Source: Rhizobium etli_C (lineage in GTDB: Bacteria > Pseudomonadota > Alphaproteobacteria > Rhizobiales > Rhizobiaceae). From it: DNA of 64,000 bases. Under the pieces are notes generated by a model. It made no database searches, was not told the origin of the DNA, and was given only the letters and a program-made list of their open reading frames with translations. Position 1 is the stretch's first letter. Each line of letters begins with the position of its first letter. The DNA is taken from the NCBI RefSeq assembly GCF_014198605.1, contig NZ_JACIHU010000003.1; one strand, written 5' to 3'. This document shows positions 37,513 to 45,991 of the stretch, in pieces. A program made the position numbers and the translations under genes.

Positions 37513-38157
37513 TCAGCCGACCGGCACCATGTCACGACGCATTTTCGTGGCGTAATAGGCCCAGAAAAGCCGGGCTGCCACCGAGCGCCACGGCGACCAG
37601 ACCTGCGAAAGCTTGGCAAGCGCCTTCGCTTGCGGCCGCGCCGCAAGTCCGAGCGCGGCGCCGACGGCATTCTGCAGCGCGACATCACCGGCCGGAAAGA
37701 CATCGGCATGGCCGCCGCAGAACATCAGATAGACCTCCGCCGTCCACGGACCGACGCCCTTCAGCCCCGTCAGTTCGCCAAGCGCTTCGCCGGGCGGCTT
37801 CAGGCAGAGCCCGGAAAGATCGAGGCGGCCGGAGGCAACCGCTTCAGCGATCCGCGTCAGCGTATCGGCCTTGGCACGCGACAGGCCGAATTCCCGCCAT
37901 GCCTCGGGGTGAAGCAGCAGGTAAGCTTCCGCCGTCAGCGGGCCATCCGCCGGCAGCATGCGCCGCCAGATCGCCTCGGCGCTGGCGCGCGAGACCATTT
38001 GCGATACGATGATATGGGCAAGGCCGGCAAAACCGGCTTCGCGCAGCCGCAGCGGAAGGGGGCCCACATCCGCGGCGATCGGTGCAAGGCGCGGATCGAG
38101 GCGAAGCAGCGCTTCGAGCCCCAGCCTGACGTCATCGTCGTTGCGGATGATCTGCAC
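37513..38157 (-). CDS. DNA-3-methyladenine glycosylase II (AlkA type)
   Basis: The 214-residue enzyme excises alkylated bases from DNA. The helix-hairpin-helix and Gly-rich block LTGLKGVGPWTAEVYLMF, followed by ADVFPAGDVALQNAVG with the catalytic Asp near residue 155, are clear. The GTG start at 38157 is supported by GGGAGGA just upstream. It is divergent from gluQ; starts are 48 bases apart. Confidence 0.9.
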   Translation of the reverse strand: MQIIRNDDDVRLGLEALLRLDPRLAPIAADVGPLPLRLREAGFAGLAHIIVSQMVSRASAEAIWRRMLPADGPLTAEAYLLLHPEAWREFGLSRAKADTLTRIAEAVASGRLDLSGLCLKPPGEALGELTGLKGVGPWTAEVYLMFCGGHADVFPAGDVALQNAVGAALGLAARPQAKALAKLSQVWSPWRSVAARLFWAYYATKMRRDMVPVG

Positions 38158-38204
38158 CGCGTCCTCCCAGTGGTTCAAAACCAAAATCCGTGGCAGAAGA
38201 AAGC

Positions 38205-39086
38205 ATGACCACGAGCGAGCGTCAAAAACCTGTCTTTCGTTTTGCGCCGAGCCCCAACGGATCGCTGCATCTCGGCCATGCGCTTTCGGCCTTTTTGAAC
38301 CACGACATGGCCGAAGCTCTGCATGGCCGCCTGCTGCTGCGCATCGAGGATATCGACCAGGCCCGCTGCACCGCCGAATTCGAGGCCGGCATCCTGCGGG
38401 ACCTCGACTGGCTTGAGATCGACTGGGAAAGTCCGGTGCGGCGCCAGTCGGAGCATTTTCCGGAGTACCAGGCGGCGCTGCATGCGCTGATCGAACGTGG
38501 CCTGGTCTATCCGGCTTTCCTGACGCGCGGCGAAGTGAAGGCGCGTGTCGCCGCCTACGAGGCAACGGGCCAATCCTGGCCGCGCGATCCCGATGGCACG
38601 CCGCATTATCCGCCGATTGATCGCGAGCGGCCGGAAACCGAATGGCGGGAGATCCTTTCCTCCGGGAAAAAACATGCCTGGCGGCTCGACATGCGCAAGG
38701 CGCTCGACCTGATCGGCGAACTGCTGTTCTGGACGGAAACCGGCGACGGCAGGACAGGCGAGATCGCCGCCGAACCTGGCGTCTGGGGAGATGTCATCCT
38801 GTCGCGCTCGGATGCTCCTTCGAGCTACCATCTGTCGGTCGTCGTCGACGATGCCGTGCAGGGCGTCACCCATGTCGTGCGCGGGCTCGACCTTTTCCAC
38901 GCCACATCGGTGCACCGGCTGCTGCAGGTTCTGCTCGGCCTGCCGCAGCCCCTCTACCACCATCATCGTCTCATTCTCGACGCCGATGGCCGCAAGCTTT
39001 CAAAAAGCGAAGGTGACAGCGGGCTTGCCGAATTGCGTGCCCGGGGCATGTCAGGGGCCGACATTCGCCGCCTTGTCGGGCTCTGA
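38205..39086 (+). CDS. gluQ: tRNA glutamyl-Q(34) synthetase GluQRS
   Basis: GluQRS attaches glutamate to queuosine at position 34 of tRNA-Asp, making glutamyl-queuosine. It is a truncated glutamyl-tRNA synthetase without an anticodon-binding domain, here 293 residues. The HIGH-type motif SLHLGH (near residue 20) and KMSKS-type KLSKS (near 264) are both present. In the equivalent of the E. coli zinc site the sequence reads LVYPAFLTRGEVKARV, without the Cys ligands, so this version probably lacks zinc. Its end overlaps the convergent BrkB gene by 36 bases. ATG 38205 is preferred to the upstream GTG at 38190. Confidence 0.93.
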   Translation: MTTSERQKPVFRFAPSPNGSLHLGHALSAFLNHDMAEALHGRLLLRIEDIDQARCTAEFEAGILRDLDWLEIDWESPVRRQSEHFPEYQAALHALIERGLVYPAFLTRGEVKARVAAYEATGQSWPRDPDGTPHYPPIDRERPETEWREILSSGKKHAWRLDMRKALDLIGELLFWTETGDGRTGEIAAEPGVWGDVILSRSDAPSSYHLSVVVDDAVQGVTHVVRGLDLFHATSVHRLLQVLLGLPQPLYHHHRLILDADGRKLSKSEGDSGLAELRARGMSGADIRRLVGL

Positions 39087-39995
39087 GCGCCGTTCGACAC
39101 GCTCTCTGCCGACGATCGAAAGCGTATGCGAGAACATCCGGAAGACGCGGAACTTGATCAGCGCCGCATTGATCTCCGCGCCGATAATGAAGATGGCGCC
39201 GACCATATAGAGAAAGATCAGCACGATCATCACCGAGGCGAGACCGGCATAGGTTGCCGTATAATTGGCGAAGGTCGCCAGATAATAGGCAAAGATCAGC
39301 GCGCCGGCGAGCCAGAGAAGCAGCGTCAGCAAGACCCCCGGAATAACATCGAAAACCCGCCGCTTGCCGGCCGGCAGCCAGAGATGCATGACTAGCAGGC
39401 CGACGGTCAGCACGACAAGTGTGCCGTAGATGCGCCAGCTGAAGACGATGTCGAGCGTATCGGCAAACAGCGGAAACCAATTCCTGGCATAATCGAGCGC
39501 CAATGGCACCGCCACCAGCAGGATGCTGATCGCCGCGAAGATGATGACCGCGATCAGCACGTAGCCGAGGCTGGCCAGGCGGGTGAAATACCACGGCCGG
39601 GTTTCCTGCACCCGGTAGGCGCGATTGAGCGAGATGCGCAGCGCTTCGACGCCGTTCGACGCGAAATAGGCGGCCGCCAGCACCGAGATCGTCAGCAGCC
39701 CGCCGCGTTGAATCGTCAGGACCTGCAGCACCTGGTCGGCCAGCGGCTTGGCGATCGCTTCTGGCCAGGTGTCGAAGATCAGATGGATGGCGGTCGAGGA
39801 AAACTGATCGGCGCCGAGGAAGCTTGCAAGCGCGGTACCGAAGATCAGGAACGGGAAAACCGCGAGCAGGCTCGACAGCGCCACGTGGCTTGCCATCGCA
39901 AATCCGTCATCCTCGACCATGTGACAGATCGCGTCATAGACCACGTCGTAGATCGTGCGCAGCACCTTCCGCATTCCGTCTCCGGCTTTCCACAT
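39051..39995 (-). CDS. YihY/BrkB family membrane protein
   Basis: The 314-residue protein has six predicted membrane helices and an N-terminal basic region; the BrkB/YihY pattern MASHVALSSLLAVFPFLIF is present near residue 32. The family is called ribonuclease BN-like in old annotation, but that activity belongs to another gene, so the real role is unknown. ATG 39995 is favoured by AGAGGA upstream; 40031 is an alternative. Confidence 0.85.
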   Translation of the reverse strand: MWKAGDGMRKVLRTIYDVVYDAICHMVEDDGFAMASHVALSSLLAVFPFLIFGTALASFLGADQFSSTAIHLIFDTWPEAIAKPLADQVLQVLTIQRGGLLTISVLAAAYFASNGVEALRISLNRAYRVQETRPWYFTRLASLGYVLIAVIIFAAISILLVAVPLALDYARNWFPLFADTLDIVFSWRIYGTLVVLTVGLLVMHLWLPAGKRRVFDVIPGVLLTLLLWLAGALIFAYYLATFANYTATYAGLASVMIVLIFLYMVGAIFIIGAEINAALIKFRVFRMFSHTLSIVGRERVERRSEPDKAANVGP

Positions 39996-40050
39996 TGTAT
40001 CCTCTGGCCGAATATGGGAAACGAGTCCCATTTTGTACAGGAATCATTCC

Positions 40051-40884
40051 ATGGCGGGAGAGCGCACAATCGTCGTCACCGGCTGCTCCTCCGGCATCGG
40101 CGCGCATTGCGCCCGGGCGCTGAAAGCCGATGGCTGGCGCGTCTTTGCGACGGTGCGCAAAACGGATGATCTGCCGGGTCTGGAAGCCGACGGCATTGAA
40201 GCCTTGTTGATGGACTATGCCAGGATCGAGACGATTTCCGAGCTGGTCGACACCGTCTTGAAACGCAGCGGCGGCCGTATCGACGCGCTCTTCAACAACG
40301 GCGCCTATGGCCAGCCGGGCGCCGTCGAGGATCTTTCGACGGCAGCGCTGCGCGCCCAGTTCGAAGCGAATTTCTTCGGCTGGCACGAATTGACGCGGCA
40401 GGTCATTCCGTCGATGCGCAAACATGGGCAGGGCCGGATCGTCCAATGTTCGTCCATTCTCGGGGTGGTCCCCTATCGCTATCGCGGCGCCTATACCGCC
40501 TCCAAATTCGCGCTCGAGGGCCTCAGCATCACCCTGCGCATGGAGCTCCACGGCAGCGGCATCCATGTGAGCCTGATCGAGCCGGGACCGATCGCCACAC
40601 GTTTCACCGCCAATGCGCTCGCAAAGTTCAAGGAGAATATCGACGTCGAGAACTCGCCGCACGCAGCCGATTATATCAGACAGCTGGCGAGGCTCGAGGG
40701 TACGGGGCCGGTCAACCGCCACAAACTTGGCCCGGAGGCGGTTTATTCGGTATTGAAACACGCATTGAACGCGAAAAACCCAAGGCCACATTATCCTGTA
40801 ACGACTCCGGCTAGACAGGGCATGTTCCTGAAGCGGCTCCTCCCGGCGGGCCTCTTCTACAGCCTGATGCGCTGGACGGATTGA
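40051..40884 (+). CDS. Short-chain dehydrogenase/reductase
   Basis: The 277-residue protein has the cofactor loop TGCSSGIG (near residue 11), the active-site YTASK and the NNGAY region, so it is a classical NAD(P)-dependent oxidoreductase. The substrate is not evident. The ATG at 40051 has an AGGA eight bases before it. It lies back to back with the BrkB gene and is followed, 17 bases on, by the HIG1-type gene. Confidence 0.9.
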   Translation: MAGERTIVVTGCSSGIGAHCARALKADGWRVFATVRKTDDLPGLEADGIEALLMDYARIETISELVDTVLKRSGGRIDALFNNGAYGQPGAVEDLSTAALRAQFEANFFGWHELTRQVIPSMRKHGQGRIVQCSSILGVVPYRYRGAYTASKFALEGLSITLRMELHGSGIHVSLIEPGPIATRFTANALAKFKENIDVENSPHAADYIRQLARLEGTGPVNRHKLGPEAVYSVLKHALNAKNPRPHYPVTTPARQGMFLKRLLPAGLFYSLMRWTD

Positions 40885-40901
40885 TTAGAAAGCTGAGCGG
40901 C

Positions 40902-41105
40902 ATGTCCACGGTCACCTATATCCTTGCGATCATCGTCATGGGCATCGTCGCCCTGGTGCTGATCCGCGGCCTCTTCAACATGATGAAGGGCGGCGACGCC
41001 AACCTTTCCAACAAGCTGATGCAGCTTCGCGTCCTGCTGCAGGCAGTCGCCGTCATTCTGATCATGGTGACGCTCTGGCTGACCGGCGGCGGCCGCCCGA
41101 GCTAA
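40902..41105 (+). CDS. HIG1-type twin transmembrane protein
   Basis: The 67-residue protein has two membrane helices around a short basic loop with QLRVLLQ, which fits the QxRxxxQ signature of hypoxia-induced gene 1 (HIG1) proteins. Mitochondrial relatives (Rcf1/HIGD1A) support cytochrome oxidase assembly, so a link to respiration is plausible. Start at 40902 is preferred to 40881. Confidence 0.8.
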   Translation: MSTVTYILAIIVMGIVALVLIRGLFNMMKGGDANLSNKLMQLRVLLQAVAVILIMVTLWLTGGGRPS

Positions 41106-41489
41106 GGAAACCTGGGAGGCCTATTCGATGATGGACACGGACAGGAATGACCGAGGAGAGGTGAGTGCCGGCTTGAGGAATCACCCCGATGCGAAGTGCG
41201 TCAGCAGGCCGGGGCGAGCATGGCGAGAAGGCCTACCCCGCTCTCCGTCATCCTCGGGCTTGACCCGAGGATCCATCCCCGTAGCCGCCGATGGATGCGG
41301 TGTGGATGCTCGGGTCAAGCCCGAGCATGACGGAGAGCGGGGTGGATTGAAGGAACCCTTCACGGCCCATACACCCGTATCAGAGAGGCCGTCCGCTAGC
41401 GCAGCCAACAATGCCGGCTCCGGACTGAACCGACTTGATGAGGCAAAACGGGGAGACGCGACGGTCCGCCTTCCAACGGGCGGTGCGAC
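41106..41489. other. Intergenic region with a RIME-type palindrome
   Basis: The 384-base gap between the HIG1-type gene and the adenosyltransferase gene has no supported gene. Its main content is the large inverted repeat at 41235-41343. A frame crossing it (41128-41496) looks like translated repeat. Confidence 0.7.
41235..41343. repeat. Large imperfect palindrome (RIME-like element)
   Basis: Arms of 41 bases (41235-41275 and 41303-41343) pair at 39 of 41 positions, with a 27-base centre. Each arm also contains its own short hairpin (CTCGGG-CTTGA-CCCGAG), giving a nested cruciform. The core sequence TCATCCTCGGGCTTGACC is of the type I know from RIME elements, short mosaic palindromes scattered between genes in Rhizobium and relatives. 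Confidence 0.85.
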
Positions 41490-42068
41490 ATGGTGAAACT
41501 CAACAAGATCTACACGAAAACCGGCGACGACGGCACGACAGGGCTGGCTTCCGGCCCGCGCCGCCGGAAGGACGATCTGCGTGTCGAGGCCTATGGCACC
41601 ATCGACGAGGCCAATTCGGCGATCGGCCTGGCGCGGCTTTACACGACCGACATGGCCGACCTCGACACCATGCTGATGTCGATCCAGAACGATCTCTTCG
41701 ACCTCGGCGCCGATCTCGCGACACCCGATACCGGCGAGCCGCCAGCTTATGAGCCGCTGCGGATCGTCGAGACGCAGGTCGAGCGCATCGAGCGCGATAT
41801 CGATCGGCTGAACGCCCGGCTCGGTCCGCTGACATCCTTCATTCTACCGGGCGGCAGCCCGGCCGCCGCGCATCTGCATCTCGCCCGCACGATTGCGCGG
41901 CGGGCCGAACGGCTGATGGTGACGCTGGCGCGCATGGAGGGCGAAATCGTCGGCGGGACCGCGATGAAATATATCAACCGGCTTTCGGATTTCCTCTTCG
42001 TCGCTGCCCGCCATGCAAATGACCGGGGTCGTGCGGATGTGCTTTGGGTTCCGGGAAAAAACAGATAG
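41490..42068 (+). CDS. Corrinoid adenosyltransferase (PduO/CobO-type ATP:cob(I)alamin adenosyltransferase)
   Basis: The enzyme transfers an adenosyl group from ATP to cob(I)alamin, making coenzyme B12. The 192-residue protein has the N-terminal ATP-binding motif YTKTGDDGTTGL, and AYGTIDEANSAIGLAR, typical of the PduO type, plus the conserved block RAERLMVTLARME. B12 is used by methionine synthase and other Rhizobium enzymes. A rhomboid gene follows 32 bases later. Confidence 0.92.
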   Translation: MVKLNKIYTKTGDDGTTGLASGPRRRKDDLRVEAYGTIDEANSAIGLARLYTTDMADLDTMLMSIQNDLFDLGADLATPDTGEPPAYEPLRIVETQVERIERDIDRLNARLGPLTSFILPGGSPAAAHLHLARTIARRAERLMVTLARMEGEIVGGTAMKYINRLSDFLFVAARHANDRGRADVLWVPGKNR

Positions 42069-42100
42069 GTTTGCCGCGATCACGATTGCCGGGGGGCCTT

Positions 42101-42889
42101 ATGTTCATACCATTTCACGACGCCAATACGCTGAAACATATCAAGGTCCAGTGGGTGACGCTGGCTTTGATCGCGCTGAATGTCGCAGTCTGGCTCTTTA
42201 TCAACCTGGAGAGCGAACAGGCTGCCCAGGCAACGACCGTTGGCCTCGGCTACATCCCGGCGATCGCCTTCGGGCAGGCACAGTTGGCTGAGGGATTGGA
42301 GATCGTGCCGGAGCCGCTGACCTATCTCACCTATGCCTTCGTCCATTCGGGCTTCTGGCATCTGGCTTCCAATATGGTCTTCCTGTGGGTCTTCGGCGAC
42401 AATGTCGAGGATGCGATGGGGCATATGCGCTTCCTGCTTTTCTATCTCCTCTGCGCGGCCGTCGGCGCGCTTTGCCACGGCTTGCTGACGACGACACCGG
42501 AAGCGCCGCTGGTCGGCGCCTCGGGGGCGATCTCCGGGGTCGTTGCCGCTTATGTCATACTGCATCCGCGCGTCAGGGTCTGGGTGCTGGTGTTCTTCCG
42601 TGTGCCCTTGCCCCTGCCGGCCTTCGTGCCGCTGCTTTTGTGGATCGGCCAGCAGTTCTTCATGCTGGCGATTGCACCCGATGGAGACGTCTCCTGGGGC
42701 GCCCATGTCGGCGGCATTCTTGCCGGTGCTGTGTTAATCCTGGTGCTGCGTCGTCGCGGCGTACCGCTCTTCGATCGGGAAATCGTGACGCCGCGCGCCG
42801 TGAGGAACGAAGCCGGCGCGGGTACGGCCATTGCGGCCGGCGCGGACGGACGAATCGAGCGTCTTCCCTGGGGCCGTGGCCGAGGTTAA
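42101..42889 (+). CDS. Rhomboid family intramembrane serine protease
   Basis: The 262-residue membrane protein has the six-helix rhomboid core. The catalytic Ser sits in GASGAISG and the His in SWGAHVGGILAG; the HLASNMVFLWVFGDNVED block is also characteristic. It should cleave other membrane proteins within the bilayer; the substrates are unknown. The ATG at 42101 is chosen over 42044, since the earlier portion overlaps the adenosyltransferase gene. Confidence 0.92.
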   Translation: MFIPFHDANTLKHIKVQWVTLALIALNVAVWLFINLESEQAAQATTVGLGYIPAIAFGQAQLAEGLEIVPEPLTYLTYAFVHSGFWHLASNMVFLWVFGDNVEDAMGHMRFLLFYLLCAAVGALCHGLLTTTPEAPLVGASGAISGVVAAYVILHPRVRVWVLVFFRVPLPLPAFVPLLLWIGQQFFMLAIAPDGDVSWGAHVGGILAGAVLILVLRRRGVPLFDREIVTPRAVRNEAGAGTAIAAGADGRIERLPWGRGRG

Positions 42890-42897
42890 CAGATGGA

Positions 42898-42925
42898 TTG
42901 ACGTGCACGTAAACGTCAATATATT
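42898..42925 (+). promoter_or_regulatory. Promoter with overlapping palindrome upstream of etfBA
   Basis: The near-palindrome at 42898-42919 reads TTGACGTGCAC followed by GTAAACGTCAA (9 of 11 positions complementary). Its first six bases form a -35 (TTGACG) and a TATATT -10 lies 16 bases on, at 42920-42925, so a protein bound here would control the operon. The pattern resembles MerR-type LiuR sites known from branched-chain amino-acid catabolism genes, which is a match from memory only. Confidence 0.55.
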
Positions 42926-43075
42926 GCGAAAGCAATGCCCGGCCTGCGTCATTGCAAGCGTTGTATTTGGAGGAAAAACGCGTATCCATGTCGCCATTCG
43001 ACAATCGAAGCGACGCTCGAGCGCGCATTTTCCTTAAAGCCTCGCTGAGCCAGTTTTCTTGAAGGAAGGACCCCC

Positions 43076-43825
43076 ATGAAGATTCTCGTGCCCGTTAAAC
43101 GGGTTGTCGACTACAACGTGAAGATCCGTGTGAAGCCGGATGGTACGGGTGTCGAGCTTGCCAATGTGAAGATGTCGATGAACCCGTTCGACGAGATCTC
43201 GGTGGAAGAGGCGCTGCGGCTGAAGGAGGCCGGCAAGGCCGAAGAAGTGGTGGTGGTGTCGATCGGCCCGGCCAAGGCCGAGGAGACGCTGCGCACCGCC
43301 CTTGCCATGGGCGCCGACCGGGCGATCCTCATCGAGACCGACGATCAAGTCGAGCCGCTCGCTGTCGCCAAGATCCTCAAAGGTGTCGCCGATGCCGAAC
43401 AGCCGGGGCTTGTTATATCAGGCAAGCAGGCGATCGACGACGATTCCAACCAGACCGGTCAGATGCTGGCGGCACTTTTGGGCACCGCCCAGGCAACCTT
43501 CGCCTCGAAGGTCGAGATCGGTGACGGCAAGGCGACCGTGACCCGCGAGGTCGACGGCGGCCTGCAGACGATCGAGATCAAGCTGCCGGCGGTAGTGACC
43601 ACCGATCTTCGCCTGAACGAGCCGCGTTATGCCTCGCTGCCCAACATCATGAAGGCGAAGAAGAAGCCGCTCGACAAGAAGAGCCCGGCCGATTTCGGCG
43701 TCGACACGACGCCGCGGCTGAAGGTGTTGAAGACCGAGGAGCCGAGTGGCCGCAAGGCCGGCGTCAAGGTCAAGTCGGTCGCCGAACTGGTCGACAAGCT
43801 GAAGAACGAAGCCGGCGTGCTGTAA
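43076..43825 (+). CDS. etfB: Electron transfer flavoprotein beta subunit
   Basis: EtfB and EtfA form the soluble flavoprotein that takes electrons from acyl-CoA and related dehydrogenases and hands them to ETF:quinone oxidoreductase. The 249-residue protein has the AMP-binding beta-subunit fold, including MKILVPVKRVVDYNVKIR and the recognition loop block EPRYASLPNIMKAKKKPL, which docks dehydrogenases. etfA starts 25 bases downstream behind an AGGAGC. Confidence 0.96.
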   Translation: MKILVPVKRVVDYNVKIRVKPDGTGVELANVKMSMNPFDEISVEEALRLKEAGKAEEVVVVSIGPAKAEETLRTALAMGADRAILIETDDQVEPLAVAKILKGVADAEQPGLVISGKQAIDDDSNQTGQMLAALLGTAQATFASKVEIGDGKATVTREVDGGLQTIEIKLPAVVTTDLRLNEPRYASLPNIMKAKKKPLDKKSPADFGVDTTPRLKVLKTEEPSGRKAGVKVKSVAELVDKLKNEAGVL

Positions 43826-43850
43826 TCGGGTTGGAACAGGAGCAACTATC

Positions 43851-44792
43851 ATGACCATTCTTCTTCTGGCCGACCATGACGGCAATCACCTCTCCGACCA
43901 GACCGCCAAGGCGCTGACGGCGGCAAGCCAGATCGCCAAGGGACAGGCAAGCGACGTGCACATCCTGGTCGCCGGCAAGGCCGCCAAGGCTGCGGCCGAT
44001 CAGGCCGCCAAACTCTCTGGCGTCGCCAAAGTGCTGCTCGCCGAAAGCGATGCGCTTGCCAACAATCTCGCCGAGCCGCTGGCCGATCTGATCGTCTCGC
44101 TCGCCGGCTCCTACAACACGATCGTCTCGGCCGCCACCTCGGTCGGCAAGACCGTGCTGCCGCGGGTGGCGGCACTGCTCGATGTCGCCCAGGTCTCGGA
44201 GATCATCGAGGTCGTCAGCCCCGACACCTTCAAGCGACCGATTTATGCCGGCAATGCCATCCAGACGGTGCAGGCAAGCGATGCCAAGAAGGTCATCACC
44301 GTGCGCACCGCCTCGTTTGCTTCGGCACCGACAGGCGGCTCGGCAACTGTGGAGGCGATCGCAGCGATTTCCGATCCCGGTCTGTCGCGCTTCGTCGCTG
44401 ATGCACTGTCGGCCTCCGACCGTCCGGAGCTGACCTCGGCCAAGATCATCATCTCCGGCGGCCGGGCGCTCGGCTCGGCCGAGAAGTTCAAGGAGGTCAT
44501 CCTGCCGGTTGCCGACAAGCTCGGGGCTGCCGTCGGCGCCAGCCGTGCGGCCGTCGATGCAGGCTATGCCCCGAACGACTGGCAGGTCGGCCAGACCGGC
44601 AAGGTGGTGGCGCCCGACCTCTATATCGCCGCCGGCATCTCCGGGGCCATCCAGCACCTGGCCGGCATGAAGGATAGTAAGGTGATCGTCGCCATCAACA
44701 AGGACGAGGAGGCGCCGATCTTCCAGGTCGCCGACTACGGCCTCGTCGCCGATCTCTTCGACGCCCTGCCGGAATTGCAAAAGACCCTCTGA
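43851..44792 (+). CDS. etfA: Electron transfer flavoprotein alpha subunit
   Basis: The 313-residue alpha subunit carries the FAD-binding C-terminal domain: GRALGSAEKFKEVILP, VGASRAAVDAGYAPND, QVGQTGKVVAPDLYIAAG and AINKDEEAPIFQVADYG are all recognisable. It acts in the cytoplasm with EtfB. It is followed after 138 bases by hbdA. Confidence 0.97.
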   Translation: MTILLLADHDGNHLSDQTAKALTAASQIAKGQASDVHILVAGKAAKAAADQAAKLSGVAKVLLAESDALANNLAEPLADLIVSLAGSYNTIVSAATSVGKTVLPRVAALLDVAQVSEIIEVVSPDTFKRPIYAGNAIQTVQASDAKKVITVRTASFASAPTGGSATVEAIAAISDPGLSRFVADALSASDRPELTSAKIIISGGRALGSAEKFKEVILPVADKLGAAVGASRAAVDAGYAPNDWQVGQTGKVVAPDLYIAAGISGAIQHLAGMKDSKVIVAINKDEEAPIFQVADYGLVADLFDALPELQKTL

Positions 44793-44850
44793 GCGAGCTC
44801 CATGCTTTTCTTTCGCACTTGCGAATGACTGGAAAATTGTCTTTTATCTG

Positions 44851-44876
44851 CTGCCGGGCGATCTTTCGTCCGGCAG
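44851..44876. terminator. Hairpin between etfA and hbdA
   Basis: An 11-bp stem (CTGCCGGGCGA, loop TCTT, TCGTCCGGCAG) with one G-T wobble lies 58 bases after etfA and 54 before the hbdA start. It lacks a clean T-tract, so it may attenuate rather than end transcription. Confidence 0.5.
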
Positions 44877-44930
44877 TAATGCTAAAATAGTGCGGCAACG
44901 CGGGGGCGACTGCCGAGCGGGGGTTTGGAG

Positions 44931-45812
44931 ATGAGTGCGGTGTTGAAGAATATTGGGATCATCGGTGCCGGCCAGATGGGCTGCGGCATCGCGCATGTTT
45001 CGGCCGCCGCAGGGTACAGGGTCCACATCTACGATCTCTCGCAGGACCGCATCGAATCCGGCCTTGCCACCATCAACGGCAATCTTGCCCGGCTGGTGAC
45101 GAACGGCAAGATGACGGATGAGGAACGTAAATCGACCTTGTCGCGCATCACCGGCTCCGCCGATGTCAATGACCTGGCTCCGTCCGATCTCGTCATCGAG
45201 GCGGCCACCGAGGACGAAAGCGTCAAGCGCAAGATTTACAGTCAGGTTTGTCCGGTGATGAAGCCGGAAGCGTTGCTGGCCACCAACACCTCCTCGCTTT
45301 CGATTACCCGGCTTGCCGCCGCCACCGACCGCCCCGAACGCTTCATGGGCATTCACTTCATGAACCCGGTGCCGGTCATGAAGCTCGTCGAACTGGTGCG
45401 CGGCATCGCCACCGATGAGAAGACCTTCTCCGCCGCCAAGGAATTCGTCGGCACGCTGGAAAAGACCATCACCGTCGCCGAGGACTTCCCGGCCTTCATC
45501 GTCAACCGCATCCTGCTGCCGATGATCAACGAAGCGATCTACACGCTCTATGAAGGTGTCGGCACGGTCGACGCCATCGATACGGCAATGAAGCTCGGCG
45601 CCAACCATCCGATGGGGCCGCTGCAGCTTGCCGATTTCATCGGCCTCGACACCTGCCTGTCGATCATGCAGGTGCTGCATGACGGCCTGGCGGACTCGAA
45701 ATATCGCCCCTGCCCGTTGCTGGTGAAATATGTCGAAGCCGGCTGGCTCGGACGCAAATCCGGCCGCGGCTTCTACGACTATCGCGGCGAAGTGCCTGTC
45801 CCGACGCGCTAA
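44931..45812 (+). CDS. 3-hydroxybutyryl-CoA dehydrogenase
   Basis: This 293-residue NAD-dependent enzyme oxidises 3-hydroxyacyl-CoA to the 3-keto form. It shows the dinucleotide fold GAGQMGCGIAHV near residue 12, a family block MGIHFMNPVPVMKLVELVRG and a C-terminal domain that ends KSGRGFYDYRG. In Rhizobium it can take part in polyhydroxybutyrate or acyl-CoA turnover. The ATG at 44931 is chosen over an in-frame TTG at 44925; GGGGG lies at a good distance. Adjacent to etfBA, it fits an acyl-CoA oxidation theme. Confidence 0.94.
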   Translation: MSAVLKNIGIIGAGQMGCGIAHVSAAAGYRVHIYDLSQDRIESGLATINGNLARLVTNGKMTDEERKSTLSRITGSADVNDLAPSDLVIEAATEDESVKRKIYSQVCPVMKPEALLATNTSSLSITRLAAATDRPERFMGIHFMNPVPVMKLVELVRGIATDEKTFSAAKEFVGTLEKTITVAEDFPAFIVNRILLPMINEAIYTLYEGVGTVDAIDTAMKLGANHPMGPLQLADFIGLDTCLSIMQVLHDGLADSKYRPCPLLVKYVEAGWLGRKSGRGFYDYRGEVPVPTR

Positions 45813-45889
45813 GAGGGACATCACCAGAAAGGGCGAATGGACCGGACGCCCGCGAAATGCTTTCCTTGCCGTGAACGGGGGGAAACGCC

Positions 45890-45982
45890 ATGTCGACCGA
45901 AACACCGATGTTCCTGCTGCAATGCTGCGTCCTTATCGGAATTGCCGGCGTTTTCCTGATCAGAGGAAATGGCGACTCCTGA
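45890..45982 (+). CDS. Candidate small membrane protein (30 residues)
   Basis: A short frame encodes MSTETPMFLLQCCVLIGIAG followed by VFLIRGNGDS, with a single hydrophobic helix (about residues 7-24), a strong ribosome-binding site GGGGGGAAA five bases before the ATG, and a stop 9 bases before the convergent tlpA stop. It could be a real small membrane protein missed by length filters. No homologue is known to me. Confidence 0.4.
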   Translation: MSTETPMFLLQCCVLIGIAGVFLIRGNGDS

Positions 45983-45991
45983 CCGCTATCC

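Noticed and set aside
41128..41496. Plus-strand frame of about 120 residues across the RIME palindrome
   Set aside because: Most of the frame is translated inverted repeat, and no ribosome-binding site or conserved part is seen.
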